Assembly: GCA_015680685.1 (NCBI GenBank)
Contig: MNCI01002152.1
Location: 292,222 to 356,221, forward strand
Source: Gnetum montanum
Lineage: Eukaryota > Streptophyta > Gnetopsida > Gnetales > Gnetaceae
Direction of reading: 5' to 3'
Length of the DNA stretch: 64,000 nucleotides
Below the pieces are notes generated by a model, which worked only from the letters and a program-made list of their open reading frames with translations, had not been told where the DNA came from and searched no databases. Positions 23,343-34,291 of the stretch are shown one piece after another. Positions within the stretch are counted from its first letter, which is position 1, and each line of letters opens with the position of its first letter. The position numbers were made by a program, and so were the translations under genes.

Positions 23343-24235
23343 TGATAAACTCAAATTTTTGGAGAATATGATATCACTATAATGATATCATATTAATGAT
23401 GTCATAGATACAATGTCATAATCCATGTTATAGTATCATTGATGTGATGTCTTGGTATCTATGTAGTTCTATAAATACTAACACTTGGGCACACAATCAA
23501 CAACTTTTCATTCCAAGTCTTAGAGAAAATTTTGCAAGTTGTTTTCATAGTTAGTGATAGAGTGAATTCTTGCAGTGTGATGTTTAGTAGTTAAATAGAA
23601 TCTTTATTTAAGTGAATTGTACTTGGACGTAGTTCATGATGGTAATAAAGATCGAGATTATTTTCCATCATTGTAGCATCCACTTAGTTTTATTTGTTTA
23701 CTTAGCATAATTTTCTTATTTTCTTAACCTAATCATTTACATTTTCTAAGAACTTTATTTGTCTTATTCATTAGTAAAGTGGAATGAATATGATTGGTTT
23801 TGAGCATTAAAGTATAATTGTTTGGTAACCGAGTAGTTGTTTCACTTGATTTGCTCAATGGTGAACTTAGTTGGTAATCCTAGTAATAGTTACATGAGTC
23901 CAAGGCATGTCTGGTAAGCCAAGAACAAATTCTCATTGCTATAGGATAGAATAGATTTACATTTCTATCATTATTTATATTTAGCATTTAACTTCATTTT
24001 CTTTATGTTTGCACATACGAGTAAATTGAGGCCTACAACGTCACAAAACATATTTCTCACTGTGAGTTAAACCATACACTTAGACTTCACTAACTTAAGG
24101 TGAGAAAACAATGATCATGAACTTAATATTAATGACTAGCATAATTACATTTTCCATCCACAGATTACGATCTAGGTGCATGCTAGCACTCTTGACTTGT
24201 ATGGTATAGTGTTGGGATTTATCCACCACTCATCA
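23343..24235 (+). mobile_element. E1 3' LTR
   Basis: This LTR is 893 bases, from TGATAAACTC to CCACTCATCA. The U3 holds repeated ATGATATCAT-type palindromes (23368-23400). A TATAAATA box lies at 23470-23477. The shared lineage block TTGGTAATCCTAGTAATAG is near 23870. Its partner LTR is outside the window. It is followed directly by sequence that matches an internal segment of E4 on the opposite strand. Confidence 0.88.
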
Positions 24236-24420
24236 ATTAGGTTAGCGATTTGAGAGTTATGTTGTGGCTAAATATAGATTTTTTCTGCTGCATAGATGAA
24301 TCCCACTTCATTCGTGAGGATATGTCAATGAGGATGCATCAATGTAGCTTTTAGAGACAAATTTTCACATATTGATATGAGGAATTTTGAAAGAGTTTGA
24401 GAATGAATTAGGAGCCTAAT
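24236..24420 (-). mobile_element. E4 fragment: internal promoter-like segment between E1 and E3
   Basis: Read on the minus strand it contains GCTACATTGATGCATCC, TCATTGACATATCCTCA and an upstream TCTAAAAGC, which align with the E2 internal promoter-like segment (16290-16350). It lies between two later insertions, E1 on the left and E3 on the right. If E3 is removed, using its CTAAT duplication, this joins the E4 sequence at 42364. The E4 ORF3, if present, would lie left of E1 outside the window. Confidence 0.6.
24416..24420. repeat. TSD CTAAT, left copy, of element E3
   Basis: CTAAT precedes the E3 LTR and is repeated exactly at 42359-42363. Confidence 0.95.
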
Positions 24421-25920
24421 TGTAGCGATCAAAAACGTCAGTGGCTAGAAAACACCGAGGGGTCGGCGGGCACGACAGTTTTGACCCCATACCCACAGGA
24501 GGGCTGTGATGGGTGTGTTCAGATACGGGGCACCCTGAACGGTCTGGTCGATCAGACAGGGACTTAATCGGCGTCTATATAGCCTTTTTCAACATATGGT
24601 TTTGAAAATGGGGACGAAAATGCGAAATAATGCTTAAGAGTAAATATAAGTAGAAAAAATAGTATAAAACATGATAATAAGCAGGAAACAAGGTAAAATA
24701 CAATTAGAAAAATGCATCACTTCGAAGCTACAAGCTTGCTCTGTCAAGGTGGATACATGTAGAGAAAAACAGGTTGTGCGCTTGGGCATGGCCTTGGACA
24801 TTGACGATGCAGGGACTCTACCAAGGTGGTAGAAAGGGAGACAAAACAAAATGCTAGCTAAAGATGTTAACTATTTGTAGTGTTAAACAGAAAGCTTACA
24901 ATGCTCAGTGCTCGATGTTATGATGCTTGCTTTTTTGAACCTGTAAAGATAGTTCAACAACCCCCTTTTTTGAGCGCTGCACATTAGGGTATTTATAGGG
25001 CTAAAGGGCACATGAAAGGGGCGTTTTGGATGCGACATGCCTCAGGCCCATGTTGACTTGCTGGTGTCACACATGCCATGTATGAATGTTGGACCTAGAA
25101 GACCATTGTAATGTGAGTCCATTATGCCGTAACTATGAGCCTACCACACCGTAATTACATCATCAGCGTCTGGAGATGTGTGACAATGGTCCAATTAAGT
25201 GAAGTGCATTCATGTCGCACAACCACCCGCATGCCTTACTGTGCTTTGTAGCATAGCATCTTTTCATGTGTTCCACTACATATATGTTGCATGCTTGCTA
25301 CGCTATGCTACACTATGTAGTGTAGCGTAGCGTAGCAACTAGCCTTAGTCGCGAAAGCTTTGCCGATTTGCAAGCTTTGCTTCCTATGATGCAAGACTTG
25401 CGAACTTTGCTATTTCTTCCCTTTGAGCTGCCTTCTATCTATTCCACAAGATTGCTATGCCTCACTGTGCCATGTAGCTTAGTGTAGCATAGCAACATAC
25501 ATGGTCTGCCACTTCCTAATAGAAAGGGACATTATTGAAGGACTTGAAATTGGGCATGGGGACTGGTTATGAAGCTGTTGCCATGCTACGCTACGTCACA
25601 TGGTGTAGCGTAGCATAGCACTCCATTTTGCAATTGTCTTCTGAAGCTTTTTATGCTACATAGCTTAGTGTAGCATAGTGTAGCAAACTTTGTGACTTAG
25701 AAAACTTGCCGAACTATTTCGCGCATCCAGAATGCTGCTGCGAACTCCGCACATTATTTCTGAGTAGGCTATCAACTTGGCAGGCAGGATGATCTGTAGA
25801 GCCTTTTTTCACCTAAAGTAGAAAATTTTCTGATCTCCTCCCGAAGAACTGCAGTGGTTCTTGCGCGAATTGCAAGGCCTGATGAAGCAAGAATGACCTC
25901 AAATTTTTTGGGGTGTTTCA
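24421..25920 (-). mobile_element. E3 3' LTR
   Basis: This LTR is 1,500 bases; on the minus strand it starts TGAAACACCCC (25920) and ends GATCGCTACA (24421). A TATAAATA box lies at 24990-24997, so the U3 is about 920 bases. The U3 holds a cluster of TACGCTA palindromes. Compared with the 5' LTR it lacks about 60 bases near 24750. By eye roughly one base in ten differs, mostly transitions. Confidence 0.94.
25245..25690. repeat. palindrome cluster (TACGCTA type) in the U3 of the E3 3' LTR
   Basis: The best hairpin is 25295-25338: two 21-base arms around a central TG, with 20 of 21 positions paired and the last a G-T wobble. Further palindromes of GCTACGCTA and TAGCGTAGC lie at about 25488-25510, 25585-25615 and 25650-25685. 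They are in the U3, upstream of the TATA box. They could be enhancer sites, RNA hairpins or both. Confidence 0.85.
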
Positions 25921-25933
25921 TTGGTCCCTCTTT
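25921..25933 (-). promoter_or_regulatory. E3 polypurine tract
   Basis: On the minus strand AAAGAGGGACCAA ends directly at the TGAAACACC start of the 3' LTR. It is purine-rich apart from two C residues. Confidence 0.75.
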
Positions 25934-26920
25934 GTCGACGTCTGGAGTACAGGCTCGATAGACATTGACAAAGAATACAAAACACCGTAGTAGGAAAAAT
26001 GCTGATGTTGTCACTTCGTGAGTGTCGAGATGTTTCTTGGCCACACTTGAGAGTGTTGCATTGGTTCTATAGAGGTTAAGGCAGAGAGAAAAGATGATGT
26101 TTAGCAGAGTCCCTCATTGGAGTGCTCATGAGGGACTTGTTCGCATTTTCATCTTTCGTTGGTGTTGTTCTTCAACCGCTTGTAGGACAGGTGTTTCCTT
26201 CATAGGATGAGTTGCACTACATCCGTGAAGGGTTTTGACCTACCTACAAATTCTTTCCATATGGCAAGTTGTGTTACGCATGTCATGGAATTTACACTCT
26301 AAAGTAGCTAAGCTAGTTGAGACACTTGCTTTGTGATGGTGTAGCATTTGTTGCTATTGCAAGTCGTGCCCTCGGGCCAAAGGTCTTACTGGCTGTTGGC
26401 ATTGTTGAAGCTGTTGGGCATCATCGCTGGCGTGTGATGTCCAAAGCAGGAAGGGTAGCAGTGGCCTTGGTAGCATTGGCATGGAGGAACTAGCCTCGAA
26501 TGCGCTACTGTGGGTGCAGATGCACTAGAATCCCTACTAGGGGCTTGCATTCCCCATTCAGCTATGGGATCAACTACCACATAACTTAACATTGTTGGCA
26601 GGGGATTGGAGGATAACAATATTGTAGCTAGGCTACAATACCGCTGGAACTCCAACTGCAGGAACTAGCCAAGGAACTATCATCAGGGTGATGGGCCATG
26701 GTGATGGTAGGTTCGGAGGGCTAGTATCATGTCATACAACATTTCAAGAGGGTCATCATGATGCCAAGGGTGGCGGCATCGTGTGTGTCCTAGACCGCGT
26801 TCCCATTGCATCGTGAACTATGCCTTGGAGCTGGGATGACCCACCTGCATGTCAGCATCGCGCCCACTTGTTCAATGTGTATTTGGTGCTGGTGAATGCT
26901 GGGGATGCGACGCGAATCTA
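25934..26920 (-). other. E3 3' untranslated region, unique part
   Basis: This lies between the hairpin repeats and the 3' LTR. Frames of 85-90 codons at 25772-26044 and 26386-26655 have no recognisable domain. I see no gene. It is more GC-rich than the Athila-like elements around it, as is the rest of E3. Confidence 0.55.
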
Positions 26921-27270
26921 GTTTAAGGTCTTGGTAGACCATGTGCTAGTTTAAGATCCCAACGGACCACTGTGCTGGTTTAAGGTCCTAGCGGACCGTA
27001 CATGTCAGTTTAATGTCATAGAAAATGAGAAGTGCCAGTTTATAGTCATAGTGGACTAGCAGTGCCATTTTTACGTCGTAATGGATGGTTGCTGCTAGTT
27101 TAACATCATAGCAGATGCTGCTCGATTCCGCTAGTTAATCATCATTGCGGATGCTACTTGGTGCGATTTCCAGTTTATCATCATAGCAGATGTTGCTTGA
27201 TGCTGCTAGTTTATCATCATTGCAGATGCTACTTGGTGCGATTGCAAGTTTATCGTTGTAGCGAACGTTG
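26921..27270. repeat. array of eleven short hairpin repeats in the E3 3' region
   Basis: Each unit is roughly CTAGTTTAAGGTC, a 4-6 base loop, and GACC. Hairpin cores start at 26927, 26955, 26984, about 27014 (degenerate), 27043, 27074, 27104, 27140, 27179, 27215 and 27254. Spacing is 28-31 bases for the first seven and 36-39 for the rest. Stem arms change together: GGTC/GACC, then CATC/GATG, then CGTT/AACG. The same motif occurs near 30900-31350. Role unknown. Confidence 0.8.
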
Positions 27271-27290
27271 CTCATTGTTGCCATTGTGCT

Positions 27291-28620
27291 TCAGACGTAG
27301 TACAGCTTGAGATACGAGTGATTCACTAGGTTGGCGAACTCATTTCCGTCCATGTCCATCAGCTTGAAGGCTCCATTTCCAAAGGCTTTAGTGACCACGT
27401 AATGACCTTCCCAGTTGGCTAAGAATTTTCTCATGTGCTGATGGACAGCCTTGAGGATGAGGTCTCCCTTCTGCACTAGCTGTCGATGCGGGTCTACATG
27501 GTGCTTCTGTAGTTGCTTTCTTTGGTAGTGCTCAATGTGTCTCAACATTTACGCATGCTCCTCCTCCACTGAGTGAAGGTTAATGATTCACAACTCGTTG
27601 TTCTAGGCTTTACTCATGACATCCGCGAGGATCATCCGAGGTGATGGTACCTGCAACTCAAGAGGCAATACAACTTTAGATCCATAAACAAGACTGTAAG
27701 GGGTCTTACTTGTTGCAGTCCTACACGTCATTCAGTAGGCCGGGAGGATGTAGAGGATTTGCTCATGCCACTACCTCTTGCTATTGTTAAGCATCCACTT
27801 TAGCAAGTTGATGATGGACTTATTTGTAGCCTCCACCTGCTTGTTTGCCTGCTGATAATAAGGGGAAGAAAATGATTGTTTAATGCCTAGATTGCTACAG
27901 AAGGTTCAAGTTTCCACATTGCTAAACTGTGGCCCATTGTTGGTCACAATAGTCATTGGAAGCCCAAACCTTCTTACGATGTTGTTGAGAATGAAATGGC
28001 AGATTTGCTAAGACATCGTTTTCCTCAAGGGAATAGCTTCCACCCACTTGGTAAAATACTCCATGGTAGTGATAATGAAGCTATGCCTTATGGAGGACTT
28101 AGGTGTAATAGTCCCTATGAGGTCTAGTTCCCATTGTTTGAAGGGCCATATAATTTGCATTGGGTGCAGGTCTGCAGGTGCTATGTGTATGAGATTTGCA
28201 TATCTCTGGCACATGTCGCATGTCTTGACTTTCGATAGGTAGTCACGTTCCATGTGGGGCTAGTAGTACCCTAGGTGTCTAATTTTGGAAGCCATAGCCT
28301 TTGGTGCTATGTGTCCACCGCATAGCCCCTCATGTACTTCATTAACTACCTTCTGTGCTTGCTCACCATCCACGCATGATAGCAATATCCTGTCATAGGA
28401 GCATTGACACAGGGCATCATTTCTCATGAGTACGTATTGCCGGGCACACTTGCAGATTGCATCTCTTTGGGCAAATGTCAATCCACCTAGAGGTTCACCG
28501 TGCTGTAAATAAGTTTTAACGTTGGCATACCACTCCTGGGTATCCGCAACATTGACAGATGCCACATGTTCCACATGAGTGATAGGCTCTGTGCATTCTA
28601 TAATCAAGGTTGGTAGGTTT
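27291..28620 (-). pseudogene. E3 integrase
   Basis: Minus-strand blocks in order: an N-terminal zinc-binding region (VHEGLCGGH, then CDMCQRYANL at about 28210), the catalytic core (FKQWELDLIG with the first Asp, FTKWVEAIPLR, IVTNNGPQF, and a later QVEATNKSI with the Glu), and the C-terminal region ending KLMDMDGNEFANLVNHSYLKLYY at 27300. Integrase inserts the element DNA and makes the 5-base duplication. The second catalytic Asp is Asn here (codon 27939-27941), and several TAG or TGA stops interrupt it. Confidence 0.9.
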
Positions 28621-29050
28621 TCCAAGAAATGTGATGGAATGTTTAACGCAAGGGTAGCTAAGGCATTTGCCATGGTGTTTTCATTATGTGGCACGTGTTG
28701 CACATCTATGGTTGTGAATTTCTTAAGCAAGATCTTTGCTAGGTCACAGTAGGGTTATAGGTGCATAGCTTTGTAGGTGTAGACCTCGGTGATTTGATTC
28801 ACGACTAGTTGTGAATCTCCTCGAATTTCCAGGTGTTGTATGCATAGCACTCAGGCAGTTACGAGGCCTCTAAGTAGCCCTTTGTATTTTGCCACATTGT
28901 TGGTGCAAGGGAACGCAAATCGATAAGCAGATCGATGCATTTCCCCAGAGGGGAACATGATTATGGCAATGATGCTACCTCCTCACATGATTGAGGCACC
29001 GCCAAAATGTAAGATGGCTTCGAAATGAGATGGGATGATGTTGACATTGC
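28621..29050 (-). pseudogene. E3 second RNase H, archaeal type (aRH)
   Basis: The frame shows HFGGASIM, GGSIIAIIMFPSGE, FAFPCTNNVAKYKGLLRGL, LEIRGDSQLVVNQI and VQHVPHNENTMANALA. This is the pattern of the additional archaeal-type RNase H acquired by the Tat lineage: a first-strand Asp, usually in FDGA (here HFGGA, so changed), an E/K in CTNNxAxY, D in GDSQ, and H-N-A near the end. It follows the ordinary RNase H in the same polyprotein. Stops are present. Lineage use is established knowledge; the motifs are read directly. Confidence 0.85.
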
Positions 29051-29099
29051 TAATATATTGGTTTAGGAATTTGAGGTCTATGGTTGCCTGGTCGTCGAC

Positions 29100-29576
29100 T
29101 GGCAAGGCCGTGAGTTGGGTCGCTATGGCTTGACCCTTTGTTAACAATTGACTTACATATCATAAATCGAACTTCGTGGTTATTGCCTTCCATCAGGCTA
29201 TCCTGCTACTTTTGTATAAGTTGTTAGTGATAGCCTAGAGTATATTGCTTTTCCAAATGATGTTGGTTGTATTGCGGAATAGGTAATGCCACCACTTTTT
29301 TAGTATGAACACTAAGGCTAGGCAATTCCTCTCCACTTCGTTGTATTTTTCCTTGTGCGCTATTAGCACATGACTTAGATAATACACTAGTATCTCAGAA
29401 CCATCGTCTCGTTTCTGACATAGCAGTGCCACGACAGATGTGTCGGAGGTGGTGAGGTAGATAAATAAGGGTTTATCCCTTTGTGGCTGATGCACAGGCG
29501 GGAGGTGTGAGAGTTTCTTCTTCAGGTCGTCGAAGGCTTGTTGACACTAGGTTGTCCATTCAAAGTTAACCCCCTT
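29100..29576 (-). pseudogene. E3 first (retroviral-type) RNase H
   Basis: Motifs: HQPQRDKPLFIYLTTSDTSV, LLCQKRDDGSEILVYYLSH, EKYNEVERNCLALVF and KKWWHYLFRN, the Ty3/gypsy RNase H order after RT. It degrades the RNA strand of the RNA-DNA hybrid. The open part runs 29235-29495. The first catalytic Asp of the usual DAS motif reads TSD here. Confidence 0.85.
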
Positions 29577-30480
29577 CTATAGAAGATGTTGCATAGGGTG
29601 TAACTTGTCAATCAATCTTGCTATAAACCTTCGAATGAATGGCACTCTACCTTGCAAACCACATAACTCCTTAAGGTTTGTGGGAGGTGCTAGCTTGATG
29701 ATGGCCTTAACTTTGTTAGGGTCCACCCGTATTCTAGCCTCTGATATTACGAACCCTAACATGCATCCAATTTTCACCCCAAAGATGCACTTCTTAGGAT
29801 TGAGGCATAAGTCATGCATTTGGAAGGATTTGAGGACTACCCCTAGATCGTGTGGGTGATCAGCTACCTCCTTGGACTTGACTACTATATCCTCCACGTA
29901 GTCGTTTAATGTTTCTAGGATGTAGTCACTGAAAATGTAAGTCATGGCTCGCTGGTAGGTTGCTCTAGCATTCTTAAGCCCAAGGGCATCATGGTATAGC
30001 AGAAGGTCCCCCATGGGGTCATGAAGGTTGTTGACAGCTAGTGCTTTGGGTTAATGTGGATTTGGTTGTATATGGAGAAACCATCCATGAAGGATAGTAG
30101 AGCATGGCCAGCCATGGTGTCGATGAGCTGATCAATGCTTGGAAGTGGAAAGTTGTCCTTGATTGTTGCCTTGTTCAAGTCCCGAAAGTCTATACAGATT
30201 TGTATTCCTCCCATTTTCTTTGAAATCACAATGACGTTGGACACCCACTCTGAATAGTCAACTGCATGGATGAAACCTGCTTCGTATAGCTTGGTGATTT
30301 CATCCCTCATGGTTAGTGCAATTTCTGACTTAACTTTGTAAGCCTTTTGCTTGACTGCCTTCATGTGTGGGTCTAGGATGATGTTGTGCTAAATCTGTCA
30401 TGGATCCAGACCTGGCATGTTGTTGTACGACCATGAAAAGACATCAATGTTATCTTATAGAATCTTAGCTATGCTTTTGT
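29577..30480 (-). pseudogene. E3 reverse transcriptase
   Basis: Blocks in order: NIDVFSWSYNNMPGLDP (30480-30400), KVKSEIALTMRDEITKLYE, AGFIHAVDYSEWVSNVIVI, KKMGGIQICIDFRDLNKAT, NFPLPSIDQLIDTMAGH, SFMDGFSIYNQI, PLGLKNARATYQRAM and then YVED at 29889-29900. The YxDD catalytic motif has its first Asp changed to Glu. After it come LNPKKCIFGV and LGFVIS. The pre-RT block FSWSYNNMPGLDP is typical of Tat-type pol. Several stops; inactive. Confidence 0.92.
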
Positions 30481-30880
30481 GTGTTTTTGTGTCTAGGAGG
30501 GGGCTGAGTCTTAGTGTCTTCACCTCCCCCTTTGACGTGGTCACAGGTGTCTCGACGAGAGGATCTTAGGTTACATCCCCAGCCTCTAAGTCTAGAGCTT
30601 GGACCAGATGCTTGGGCAAGACTGGGAATGCTTCTAAGGCTGCTATAGTGCTAGTTGTGGTCGACCCCCAGTCGATCATGTCGAGGTTCAACTGTCTTGT
30701 GAGCTTGCCCTATGACCCTGCTAACATTAAAGGTGTGGAAAGATCATAATGGATTCCCATCTCTTGCTCGACCTGCCATCATAAGATGAAAGCCTAGTTA
30801 AGAGGCGTCTGTCGGTAGAGATTGTGTGTAATGAAAATCTGCAAAGCAGTGACGAGATGCAACTTGCGAAGTGTGATGAT
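30481..30880 (-). other. E3 pol segment upstream of RT
   Basis: Decayed minus-strand coding-type sequence leads into RT. No distinct domain can be named. It marks the pol side of the junction with the antisense gene region. Confidence 0.45.
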
Positions 30881-30894
30881 GTAACGATTGCATG

Positions 30895-31352
30895 TTTGCT
30901 AGTTTAAGGTCATGGTGGATTGCCAAGGCACAAGAGCATAGAACTGCTAAGGATGTAAAACTGCTAACGTAAAGTGTGAAGCTGTGTGACTGTTGATATG
31001 AAAATGCCCAAACTACTAGTTTAATGTCATTTTAGACTACCAAATTACGACATGCAAAATCTTAACATGCAAAATAATAGTATGCTAATTGGAAAACTTC
31101 GAGTATGATAAATACCAAATCGTTAATGTGAAAACACAAATTGCAGACATGAAAACATGAAACCGCTAGAAATTACAATGCCACCAATGTGGAAGAAGAT
31201 ACAAAAACTGCCCATGTAAGCATGTGGTGTTAGTTTAATGTCATTATGGACCGTTAGGGATGCAACTATGCTAGGGTTGGTTAGCTTGAGGTCTTTTTGG
31301 ACCAGTCATATTGCGATTGCCAGGATTACTAGTTTAAGGTCTTTTCAGACTG
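30895..31352. repeat. dispersed copies of the hairpin repeat upstream of the antisense gene
   Basis: Five copies of the TAGTTTAAGGTC motif start near 30900, 31017, 31231, 31280 and 31330. The best stems are GGTCTTTTTGGACC (31290-31303) and GTCTTTTCAGAC (31339-31350). They are the same family as the 26921-27270 array but more widely spaced. They lie 180-630 bases upstream of the TATA-like box of the antisense gene, where regulatory sites would be expected. Confidence 0.7.
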
Positions 31353-31528
31353 TTAATCAAAAACAAATATATTTTTTTTGTTTTCGGGAAGGCAAGTAGC
31401 TAGCTTGACGTGTGTCAAGGATTTAATGCTAATAGTGCTACAATGTCGTGGCGAGCATGCTATGCTGTATGGCATGCTCCGCATTAATTGAAGAGAGAGA
31501 GAGGCAAGTTTTTCCATCTTGTCATTAT

Positions 31529-31545
31529 GGCCATAAATAGGGGTT
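31529..31545 (+). promoter_or_regulatory. TATA-like box of the antisense gene in E3
   Basis: CCATAAATAGGGG lies about 150 bases before the first ATG (31692) and after a GA-rich run (31492-31502). Spacing and sequence fit a plant core promoter on the plus strand, opposite to E3. Activity is inferred. Confidence 0.5.
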
Positions 31546-33131
31546 AAACCCTAGCAATTTTTCCATTTTCACCGTAAGAGCGCAGAGCCCACATCAGAAC
31601 ACAAGGAAATTTTAGAACATGAAGCAATTATGTTAATCAACTAGTAAGACGAGTTTTTTACAACAAAAGGTATAAATATGCAAATAGGACAATGGCTCCT
31701 AAGACTCATTTGGCACTTGCAAGGGTTGAGGAGGCGAAGAAGACCTTGGGGCATGCACCACAAGCATGCGTTGCAGCGTGCAAGAGCACACCATTGACCT
31801 AGTGGGTTACTATGTCTCCTTCACTTTTTTGTTTTGCACTTTCTATTGTTCTCTGCTCTTGTTTTGCATCCATCCTTGGCTACTTGTTTTTTTTTGGTCA
31901 CGTCATTTTAGCCTTTGCATTGCTGCTATCACCGTTTCAGTCATGGTAGATGCATAAATGTTACGTCATGGTTGCATGCAAGGCTACTGAAACCACCACC
32001 GCCATGGTTGTCATAACCATGGGGGCTGAGGTAGTTTAAGTTGCTTGACCCTATCAGCCGTAACGTAAAACCCTTGGGAGGGCTAGGCCATGTGTGATGT
32101 GGCAACATGACATGTGTTTTATTAGAGCATGTTGTCAATTGTTTTGTTGCTATGCTAGGCTTATTCACATGTTCTTGCTATGCTAGGCTTTCACGCCCTT
32201 GCTACGCTATGTACAGGTAGACGGTTATGCTACACTATATACATGGACTACTAGATGTTGCTACATTATGCATGTATTGACTTTAAGTATGATGCTAACA
32301 TTCCCTGCTTGTGTCGTGCAGGGCAGGGCCAAGGCCCAGGTTGATCATTTTGGAAATTAGAGGGGTCCTGTGCCATGTGAGCAGACCTGTGGCCAATGCT
32401 CCTCCTTCCTAGATACGTATGGGAGAGTGAGGGGTTTGGTTTAGAGAAGGGGCATGGGACTTCTTGCAATTCCTCCTCGACCACTTTAGTGTGATCGTTT
32501 GGTCTTCCCCAGAGGAGGAGGAGGCATCCGACATAACAGAAGTCATGTTACCTGGGGCAAGTTGGGGCATTCTAAGGTTTTTTACTGATGGGGAAATCAT
32601 GAGCAGGCAGGGAGAGGGATCTAGCCATTGCTCAACAAGGTTAAGGCATTTAGCATGGATTTGGGAAATTCCTGAATATAGTTTCTACCACCATTACAAC
32701 ACATTGTTCCTCGCACGTTACATGGCAATGTGATTTCAGAACCCACAAGGGACTATCTATTGTGCTGGCGGGTGAGTTTTGCAGCCTTACTCCACTGTGT
32801 TATGCAACGTTGGTCATATTGGCCGAATGCTAATAATATGTGTTTGTCACCAAGTTCTTTATCAATGATGATGGGGTTCACGAACAATTGGGTTTGCTGG
32901 CTACAACACAGCTAGCCCTATAGGAGTTCTCTTGTGCTAAGAACTTGCTGGTGAATGTGATTGGTCAGTGTGGGGAGGAATACCATACCTACCCAAGCAC
33001 ATTTTATGTTCTCTACAATTAGAGTAAGGAGAAGGGTTGGCTGGATGAGGAGTGGGTAGAACCCTTTAAGACAGTCACGGTTGAAGAAGCTATGGTTGAA
33101 CTCCCACTATTCCCATTACCATATAGACCTG

Positions 33132-33228
33132 GTGAGTCAAATAGTAAGTGTTGCATGCTCAAGTGTCTTTGCAATCCTTGTATTTCTTGCATTGCTATGC
33201 TAAGCATGTTTTGTGAAAATTGTTGTAG
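33132..33228 (+). other. possible intron of the antisense gene, uncertain
   Basis: It begins GTGAGTC and ends AATTGTTGTAG, and contains TTGCTATGCTAAGC like the other introns. It is 97 bases, so its removal shifts the frame used downstream, and the genomic frame also reads through it without a stop. Either the intron is not real or a frameshift lies nearby. Confidence 0.35.
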
Positions 33229-34291
33229 GGGTGAAGAAGCCCTAAGAAGTGATGATGGTAACTGCCAAGATGCAGGGGGCAAATATCTACTTCAAATACG
33301 ACGAAGTAGAAGTGAGCCAGCACTAGTTAGACCAAGGGCCTCAGACTCCTTGGTCAAGAACATCCAAAAGGTAAGGCTTATGGATCTGTTTGTGGCCCCA
33401 AATTTGGGTGTTCCTGCCACTGAGATGCTTTCCCTAGTCAAATCCTTCTCTGAGAGGATGGGCCATTTTCATATGCATGTACAAGGCATGCGGGTGGTCA
33501 TTGAAATCAATGACCAGCTATTTACAGACCTATTCGGTGTTCCTGCCGATGGTGTCCTCATAGGGTTGAAGTGCAAGTAGGAGTTGATCCTTTAGAAGAA
33601 GGATATCCAGGAGTGGTTGGGGCTCGTTGAGTGAAAAGGACTCGCCTTAGATAAGCTTAAGGATGGCCCCGCCATGGAGATTTACCCGATCTTCCATGCC
33701 TATGCATTCCCCCAATTGCTTACCTAAGGAAAGGTCCTAAGGCTCAAGCAGGCCTAGATAATGCAGGAGGTTATGGAAGAAGGGGACCATTACAACTAGG
33801 CCAGATTCCTATGTAAGGGCTTGCAAGCTAAGATTTTGGGACTCTGTGAAAAAATGGAGTCCTGCTCCAACATACACTATGCCTTCTACATAGGTTGTCT
33901 GAAGCTCTTCACGGAGTTTTTGGTGGTTCAAGAGGATGGAGTCTGGGCCATGCAAGATTGCAACTAGATTTCCAAGCCATGGATTCGACAGATCCTCCGA
34001 ACCACATGAGCCCAAGATCCCCTGGAAATAATCAGGGAGTCATTGTCTGTAACAACCAAGGATCAGATGGCTCTCAGCATTCATGGCCAGGAAAGTGTGG
34101 GAGAGATGCCCCCTGCTATAGTTGGTAGTGTGACATTGGGGGAATGTCTCATAGCTAAGACTGTGCCCAAGGAGTTGCAAAGGAAGAGACCTCCCCCAGC
34201 CAGGGAAACCCTTTGTGTGGAGGAAGAGGAGGGACAAAGACTGTGGCTTAAGTTGCAGAGGATGCAACCCCCCATTGTTAAACGCTTTCGT

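Larger units (their letters stand above)
723..24235 (+). mobile_element. E1: Athila-like Ty3/gypsy element, interrupted, 5' end outside window
   Basis: E1 is plus-strand and present in two blocks, 723-5056 and 20705-24235, separated by element E2. In order it shows a gag zinc-knuckle remnant, protease, a long non-coding stretch, a promoter-like segment, ORF3, a polypurine tract and a 3' LTR. RT, RNase H and integrase are absent, so this copy could not have moved on its own. Its 5' part is displaced by LTR-X at 722/723. Immediately right of its 3' LTR is minus-strand E4 sequence, so E1 was inserted into E4. The predicted TSD copy on this side is ATTAG at 24236-24240; the partner is outside the window. 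Confidence 0.8.

Noticed and set aside
26921-27270. CRISPR-like array
   Set aside because: Units are short, degenerate and spaced unevenly, with no cas genes, and the context is a plant retrotransposon.
33019-33282. Minus-strand 87-codon open frame and similar ones at 32266-32600, 34040-34275, 34368-34667, 35142-35384
   Set aside because: They are shadows opposite the antisense gene exons, with no conserved motifs and no homology to E3 gag-pol.
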